Shown here one piece after another: positions 5,901-9,289 of a stretch of DNA of 9,289 bases; position 1 is the first letter of the stretch, and the number at the start of each line of letters is the position of its first letter. The notes beneath the pieces were generated by a model, which was given only the letters and a program-made list of their open reading frames with translations, was not told where the DNA came from and did not search any database. Both the position numbers and the translations under genes were made by a program. This DNA comes from Planctomycetaceae bacterium (GTDB lineage: Bacteria; Planctomycetota; Planctomycetia; Pirellulales; Pirellulaceae). The stretch is taken from the NCBI GenBank assembly GCA_003455945.1, contig DMPQ01000138.1:800-10088 (forward strand). The letters are read 5' to 3'.

Positions 5901-7835
5901 GCGGTCGGCGACGATGATCCGCAGACTCTCGCTGCCGTGGCGAACCTCGCGACGGCGCACTACATCGCAAGGCACTACGATCGGACGGTCGAACTGCTCG
6001 AGCCGGCGATCGAGCGTCAGCGGGCCGCGCTGGGCGACACGCATCCGGCGGTGCTGATGTCGCTCAACACGCTCGGAGCGACCCATTACGCACTCGGCGA
6101 TCATCGCCGAGCCGCGGAATTGTTCGAGCAATGCCTGACGCTCTACCGCAAGACGCGAGGCGATCGACATCCCGAGACCTTACTGGCGATGAACAACGCC
6201 GGTGCGGTCGCGGCGGCCGTAGGGGACCATCAGCGAGCCGTCAGGCTGCACGAAGAAGCGCTGGTCGGGCGGACCGACGTACTCGGTCCCGATCACCCCG
6301 ATGTGCTTCAGTCGATGACGAATCTCGCGGCGGCCTACGAACAGGTCGGGAATCCGGAAAGAGCAACGGACTTGCGCGAACGACTGGTCGATTACCGACG
6401 TCGGATGCAAGGGGCGAGCGATCCGATGACGCTCGAGGCCTCCGCCGCGCTCGCGAAGCTGCTTGCGGACCAAGGTGAAACCGAGCGTCTGATTCGGGTG
6501 CGTCGAGAGGAGCTCGAAGCGATCGCGGACGAACGAGGTGCGTTGGACCCGGCGACCGGCGACGCGCTCGAACGGCTCGCCGAGGCGTGCGAGGTGACCG
6601 CGGCATCCGAGGAGAAGTCGCGTCGCGCGGCGATCGATGCGGATGACCGGCCGATGCCCCCTCTGGTCCTGTTCGATGCCGTCGCTCGACTGCTCGATCT
6701 GGCGGAAGCGGAGAGTTCCGAGACGACTCCGATCACCGATCGTTATCGAGAGCTGCTGGTCGGCGCGGGAACATCGGCTTCGGCGATCGTAACCGACCCG
6801 TCGGATGCCCCGCTGGATTCGTCCCGAAGAAGTCGATGGATCGCGGCCGCCGATCGATTGGCGGCCGAGTCGGACCGAACGGCGGAAGACGTCGAGCTCC
6901 GGCGGGTCGGACTGTTGTTCGATGCGGCGTTTGCCTCGCTGCGCAACGACGCCGCCGAACACGGCCTGCGGTGGATCGATCGAGGGCTCCAACGACTCGA
7001 TACCGCCGACGAAGGCGGCGATACCGATCGTCGAAACGACTACCGGGTCATCGGACATCTTAATGCCGTCTGTTGTGCTTGTCGGACCGACGACGCCGCG
7101 CGAGTCGCGGCGGAGTTCGAGCAGCTTCCGGAGCCCCTTCCCTTTCCCTTCATCGAACGACTCATCGAGGCAGCTGTCGAGCGGCCGAACGACGAGACGC
7201 CGACGAGCGAAGCGTGGCAGCTGGTGGCCGATGTCATCGAACGGGCATTCGATCGACCGGCCGAGTCGCTGGCTCTGCTCCCGAGGGATATGGCGCTCCG
7301 GATCGTCGCTGCCGAAACGACCTGGCGACGCGGGTTGTCGTCGGTCAAGCCGCACGGAGATCGGGAGCGCTGGGTCGCTTGGACGGAGCGAGTCGACCGG
7401 TTGATTCGGGAACGCCTGGTACTTCGCGGGGAAGATGCCGAACTGCAGGAGGGCTCGACCGACAGCATTCAGGTGCCGAGGCTCGATCCGGATTTCGTCG
7501 AAGCGCTGTCGGCAAAGGAACGCAGGGTGCTCGGCAGTTCGGCGCTGTCGGCGGCGCGTCGCGCGGCGACCGATACCGGCACCGCAGGAGCGGAAGCGGA
7601 GCGTGCCGTTCGCCTGGCGCAATGGGCGATCGAGATCGCAGGCGACGCGACGCCCGAGGGACTCGACGCATTGGCCGCCGCCCAGGCGCGGTCGGGAGAG
7701 TTCGACCGCGCAGTAGCGACGATCGATCGGGCGCTCGACCGGTTGCCGGCAGCGAGCGACCAGCGGCAACGGTTCACCGATCGCCGCGCCCGCTACGTCG
7801 AAAAGAAGACGCTCGACGAACCGGCGGGTGATTGA
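2949..7835 (+). CDS. Membrane-anchored Ser/Thr protein kinase with kinesin-light-chain-type TPR array
   Basis: This 1628-residue one-pass membrane protein should phosphorylate Ser/Thr on unknown partners. After a charged linker (1-120), the kinase domain starts at about 125: glycine loop GRGGMGSVY (132-140), Lys155, helix-C Glu173, HRDLKPSN (246-253), DFG (269-271), VGTLEYMSPEQA (293-304) and Asp316. All catalytic residues are present and it is an RD kinase. A basic stretch (KFVRKNR) precedes a transmembrane helix at about 449-470, placing the kinase in the cytoplasm and the rest outside the membrane. A charged Ala/Arg/Glu-rich helix (about 471-525) leads into a TPR array (about 570-1195) with 42-residue spacing. 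Residues about 1200-1560 match nothing I recognise (C1375, C1376, C1378 form CCxC); a TPR-like helix pair lies at about 1565-1600. The ATG at 2949 follows GGGGAG (2931-2936); an in-frame GTG at 2856 is less likely. No ECF sigma gene, often paired with such kinases, is adjacent. The stimulus is unknown. Confidence 0.93.
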   Translation: MESDRIDWLRRALGATSEPERRQLLERAGQVDPALRRWLEERLEQIAESVALSPSSQDDDDRTERGEGTIVPGVTRVDDGSDEPVPFVVGSELRLSENAEPPQPTTRLVSEIESDPTLGRTIGPYRILERIGRGGMGSVYLAEQRHPVSRRVALKLIRSGMDSGQIVARFEAERRALAMMEHPHIAKVLDAGATDDGLPYFVMEWVRGTPIVDFCDRRRLDLTTRLELFRQTCAAVQHAHQKGIIHRDLKPSNILVTTSDDRPIVKVIDFGLAKATHQPLTDRTMFTALGQVVGTLEYMSPEQARLDESDIDTRTDVYSLGVLLYELLTGSTPLRRESLRGASIMSVLSRIRDEEPQRPSARLAETSDASSSVHSSIGGLQSKRLSVLMRGDLDWIVLRAIEKDRERRYESPGSLAADIGRFLADEPIEARPPSAAYRLRKFVRKNRSLVTLVATVVVLLALGLVSSGLLTRWALQERREASTARDVAQENFARAQAERDSARLSAQAALAARDESRRAERRAESILGLLVDSFRSVDPADGAGRPYDRPASAVLLDSSREIDERLSGDPVARGKLRSAICQALEGLGRHREAVEVGERAVADLTSSLGNSAPDTLEAERALAWARYDASESRESLATIPELAERCRRSLGPEHLTTLSVERLRGILLRMSGDRAGEVALAERGLELARSHYPADRRLIAVMTDDLASALVRAGEDDRAIELQREALALATEELGDRHPHAMVITSNLASFLTGSGGAAEALDLLETLLARRVETLGPDHPSTLGTESLLGDVLGDLGRFDQAIPHYRRAIDGYRASIGEGHPRTLAARLNLGIAHYRSTDCATAVELLESLVDDATEHLGPTNLLTLDGMQGLAAACECAGDPRRAKELNEIVLAKRIELQGEEAPYTLQAMNNLAVNLERLGEHARAAELHERTLAMRVRQLGEQHAETTDSRANLANALLFAGQVDRAIALQEQVVEERRAAVGDDDPQTLAAVANLATAHYIARHYDRTVELLEPAIERQRAALGDTHPAVLMSLNTLGATHYALGDHRRAAELFEQCLTLYRKTRGDRHPETLLAMNNAGAVAAAVGDHQRAVRLHEEALVGRTDVLGPDHPDVLQSMTNLAAAYEQVGNPERATDLRERLVDYRRRMQGASDPMTLEASAALAKLLADQGETERLIRVRREELEAIADERGALDPATGDALERLAEACEVTAASEEKSRRAAIDADDRPMPPLVLFDAVARLLDLAEAESSETTPITDRYRELLVGAGTSASAIVTDPSDAPLDSSRRSRWIAAADRLAAESDRTAEDVELRRVGLLFDAAFASLRNDAAEHGLRWIDRGLQRLDTADEGGDTDRRNDYRVIGHLNAVCCACRTDDAARVAAEFEQLPEPLPFPFIERLIEAAVERPNDETPTSEAWQLVADVIERAFDRPAESLALLPRDMALRIVAAETTWRRGLSSVKPHGDRERWVAWTERVDRLIRERLVLRGEDAELQEGSTDSIQVPRLDPDFVEALSAKERRVLGSSALSAARRAATDTGTAGAEAERAVRLAQWAIEIAGDATPEGLDALAAAQARSGEFDRAVATIDRALDRLPAASDQRQRFTDRRARYVEKKTLDEPAGD
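4770..6533 (+). repeat. 14 in-register 126-nt (42-residue) TPR units inside the kinase gene
   Basis: The recurring anchor (x-L/I-G-x-x-H-P-x-T-L ... N-L-A ... G) appears 14 times from residue 608 to 1154. First and last anchor codons (4770 and 6408) are exactly 13 x 126 nt apart, so there is no net length change across the array. Units closest to consensus include those with LGPDHPSTL, IGEGHPRTL, LGDTHPAVL and LGPDHPDVL. Others are degenerate, such as YPADRRLIA in unit 3 and LGPTNLLTL in unit 7. DNA identity between units is low, so this is an old protein-level repeat rather than a recent tandem duplication. Such arrays usually bind peptides or proteins. Confidence 0.85.
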
Positions 7836-7836
7836 C

Positions 7837-7865
7837 GCGGCCGAACGGAACGAGCCGCCGGCCGC
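7837..7865. terminator. Weak stem-loop between convergent kinase and hisN
   Basis: GCGGCC (7837-7842) and GGCCGC (7860-7865) can pair across a 17-nt loop, just after the kinase stop in the 76-nt gap before the hisN stop. There is no T-run on either side, so intrinsic termination is doubtful. It is the only inverted repeat I found in this gap. Confidence 0.2.
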
Positions 7866-7911
7866 CCCAGCGCCCGTTCGATGCGGAGTCGGCGTCGCGT
7901 GTCGGTATCGC

Positions 7912-8733
7912 TCAGGTCCGCGGCAGAACGGCGGGGCGCGGGTAGTGACGCGTCGTCGCCAGCACCTGTTCCAGGAGCCACGGAGTCGTCCCGATTCCCT
8001 CGCCGCCATGGATCGTCGGCAGCCCTTCCCAGTCGGTGAAGGTCCCTCCCGCTTCCTCGAGGATCGGCTGGACGGCGGCGGCGTCCCAGACGTTCATGAC
8101 CGGATCGATCATCAGGTCGGCTCGGCCGGTGGCGACGAGCAGATACCCGTAGCAGTCCCCCCAGGTCCGCGTCACGAAGCAGGCTCGTTCGAGTTGCTCG
8201 TAGGCCGGGCGACTCTGCCGAAGATCGAACGTCTTCACCTCGCTCGTCACGAAGATCGCATCGGCCAGATCGCGCGTCTTGGAGACGGAAGTGCGGATCG
8301 GATCGCGGTCGCCGTGGAAGTGCCAACAGCCGCGGCCCCGGGCGGCAAAGACCCCTTCGTCGAGTCCGGCGACGTAGATCGCGCCGATCAGCGCCTGACC
8401 GTCGAGTTCGAGGCCGATCATCGTGCCGAACAGCGGAACGCCGGCGATGAACGACTTGGTCCCGTCGATCGGATCGACGATCCAGCGATAGCCGCTCGTC
8501 CCGCTCACCTCGCCGAACTCTTCGCCCAGAAAGGCGTCGTCGGGAAAGAGCCGACCGATCGCGTCGCGAAGCATCAGTTCCGCCTGACGATCGGCTTCGG
8601 TGACCGGCGAACGATCCGCCTTGCGGTGCACGACGAGGCCTTCGGAGCGGAATCGCGTCAGCGTGGACCGCCCCGCCTCGGTCACCAGCCGCCGGACTTC
8701 GGCGAAGCGAACATCGATCGGATCATCGCTCAT
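7912..8733 (-). CDS. hisN: Histidinol-phosphate phosphatase, inositol monophosphatase-like (HisN type)
   Basis: The enzyme likely removes phosphate from L-histidinol phosphate, the step before histidinol dehydrogenase in histidine synthesis, in the cytoplasm and with Mg2+. The 273-residue product has the IMPase metal and phosphate motifs in order: SPVTEADR (42-49), GEEFG (70-74), WIVDPIDGTKSF (84-95, metal-binding Asp87 and Asp90) and WDAAA (216-220, Asp217). The stretch TWGDCYGYLLVATGRADLMI (190-209) and the following DPVMNVWD, then EAGGTFTDW, match the HisN subgroup better than true inositol phosphatases or CysQ. Length is normal for the family. The ATG at 8733 was preferred; a GTG two codons upstream (8739) is in frame, and neither has a clear Shine-Dalgarno. 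No other his gene is in the window, so the substrate rests on subgroup similarity alone; another sugar or polyol phosphate remains possible. Confidence 0.85.
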   Translation of the reverse strand: MSDDPIDVRFAEVRRLVTEAGRSTLTRFRSEGLVVHRKADRSPVTEADRQAELMLRDAIGRLFPDDAFLGEEFGEVSGTSGYRWIVDPIDGTKSFIAGVPLFGTMIGLELDGQALIGAIYVAGLDEGVFAARGRGCWHFHGDRDPIRTSVSKTRDLADAIFVTSEVKTFDLRQSRPAYEQLERACFVTRTWGDCYGYLLVATGRADLMIDPVMNVWDAAAVQPILEEAGGTFTDWEGLPTIHGGEGIGTTPWLLEQVLATTRHYPRPAVLPRT

Positions 8734-8805
8734 CGGCACCAGGTTCCGTCGTCGGAGAAAGAGGCGTGCGGGAGGTCGGACGCCGTCACGCTGAAAACCG
8801 GCCGC

Positions 8806-8834
8806 ATTCTATCGCCACCTCTCTGCAGCGACAT
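8806..8834 (-). promoter_or_regulatory. Candidate sigma70-like promoter for hisN
   Basis: On the minus strand TAGAAT (8811-8806) matches 5 of 6 positions of TATAAT. A poor -35 box, ATGTCG (8834-8829, 3 of 6), lies 17 nt upstream. Transcription would begin near 8799, giving a leader of about 65 nt before the ATG at 8733. Only the -10 box is convincing. Confidence 0.38.
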
Positions 8835-8926
8835 GCGGTCGCGAGCCGTCGACCAGGGACTCGCCCCCGGCCGCCCGAACCATCGGAGGAGGAATGTCGC
8901 GCAGCGAGACTTCATGGCCTCGGCGT

Positions 8927-8978
8927 CCTTCGTGGTTAGAAGGCATTTCTAACCACAGAGTTCACGAAGGTCACGAAG
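8927..8978. repeat. Nested inverted repeat, interspersed-repeat-like element
   Basis: GTGGTTAGAA (8932-8941) and TTCTAACCAC (8947-8956) form a perfect 10-bp stem with a GGCAT loop. Overlapping it, CCTTCGTG (8927-8934) is the complement of CACGAAGG (8963-8970), and CACGAAG recurs at 8972-8978. The wording (AACCACAGAG, then CACGAAGG and CACGAAG) resembles the widespread AACCACAGAG/CACGAAG intergenic repeats found in many copies in several bacterial phyla. It is AT-richer than its surroundings. It may be a non-coding mobile or REP-like repeat; a terminator role is less likely without a T-run. Confidence 0.7.
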
Positions 8979-9057
8979 CCAGAAAGGCCGATCGCGGCGC
9001 GCCGACGTTCGGATCATGAGTGCATTTCGCGCTGCTCAGGGGGCGACGAATCGGTCC

Positions 9058-9101
9058 TTGACAAGCGTTCGATCGGCCAGGTAGCGTACTGAGACTCAGT
9101 A
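9058..9101 (+). promoter_or_regulatory. TTGACA box with a downstream 15-bp palindromic operator-like site
   Basis: TTGACA (9058-9063) is a perfect -35 match. The best -10 is weak (TAGCGT, 9082-9087, spacer 18 nt). At 9087-9101 lies TACTGAGACTCAGTA, a perfect 7-1-7 palindrome overlapping the end of the -10 and the expected start point, where a repressor dimer would block transcription. The 7-1-7 geometry and TGAGA/TATCA wording are loosely like Fur-family boxes. It lies 27 nt before the ATG at 9129. Confidence 0.45.
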
Positions 9102-9128
9102 TCAGATCCATGTCGGAAATGGCGGTCG

Positions 9129-9289
9129 ATGTCGCTCACCGAACACGAGACCCTGGTTGAACCCGCGGCCGAAAGGGCGTTCCCGCTTCCGCGTACCCCT
9201 CGATCCCCACGTGGCGGATCGGAACCGGACACGGCGCGCCGCAAGAAGCGCAGCCCCTTGGTTCGCGGCAGCCTGATGTTGACTCGCCG
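9129..9289 (+). CDS. Possible N-terminus of an unidentified protein, cut by the window edge
   Basis: An open frame starts at ATG 9129 and runs without a stop to the end, giving at least 53 residues. It begins MSLTEHETLVEPAAERAF, continues through a Pro/Arg/Gly-rich stretch and a basic RRKKR, and reaches SLMLTR at the edge. No domain is recognisable. Support comes from the promoter/operator-like site just upstream and the lack of a competing gene. No good Shine-Dalgarno precedes the ATG (only GGCGG, too close), so the real start may lie further downstream. Confidence 0.35.
   Translation, partial: MSLTEHETLVEPAAERAFPLPRTPRSPRGGSEPDTARRKKRSPLVRGSLMLTR

Larger units (their letters stand above)
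8734..9128. other. Intergenic region between hisN and a right-edge gene
   Basis: This 395-nt stretch holds a candidate hisN promoter (8806-8834), a nested inverted repeat (8927-8978) and a promoter/operator-like site (9058-9101). Positions 8835-8926 and 8979-9057 show no gene or structure I can support. Confidence 0.7.

Noticed and set aside
8894..9019. Small plus-strand ORF of 41 codons preceded by GGAGGAGG
   Set aside because: The Shine-Dalgarno is almost touching the ATG and much of the ORF is the translated inverted repeat, a common source of spurious genes.

Overview
The window is GC-rich, gene-dense chromosomal DNA from a bacterium that most resembles a planctomycete. The strongest reason is a very long membrane-anchored Ser/Thr kinase with a kinesin-light-chain-type TPR array, including the activation-segment wording GQVVGTLEYMSPEQA, an architecture greatly expanded in Planctomycetota. 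A Cho-like UvrC N-terminal homologue and a MurB ending in an aromatic residue fit this but do not prove it. No rRNA, tRNA, transposase, CRISPR array or phage gene is visible.

Layout: (1) 1-239, leader with a 16-bp perfect palindrome. (2) 240-1118 (+), a MurB-family FAD protein in which two of the three family active-site residues appear substituted. (3) 1119-1216, convergent spacer almost filled by 3.5 copies of a 19-nt tandem repeat. (4) 1217-2632 (-), a GIY-YIG nuclease of the UvrC/Cho type with a four-cysteine cluster and UVR motif but no UvrC C-terminal nuclease half. (5) 2633-2948, divergent intergenic region with a strong hairpin and a 70-nt segment that folds on paper into three hairpins closed by a GTTAG/CTAAC stem, with some wording like a cyclic-di-GMP-I riboswitch. 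(6) 2949-7835 (+), the 1628-residue kinase-TM-TPR protein. (7) 7912-8733 (-), a HisN-type histidinol-phosphate phosphatase of the inositol monophosphatase fold, convergent with the kinase. (8) 8734-9128, a 395-nt intergenic region with a likely hisN promoter, an AT-richer interspersed-repeat-like inverted repeat, and a TTGACA box followed by a 15-bp perfect palindrome that looks like an operator. (9) 9129-end (+), the possible start of a gene cut by the window edge.

The genes do not form one operon: neighbours are convergent or divergent throughout, so each is probably its own transcription unit. The functions (cell-wall precursor synthesis, DNA repair, signalling, histidine synthesis) look like unrelated housekeeping and regulatory genes. 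I see no coherent new multi-gene system. The points most worth checking are the altered MurB active site, the structured leader upstream of the kinase, and the palindromic operator at the right end.
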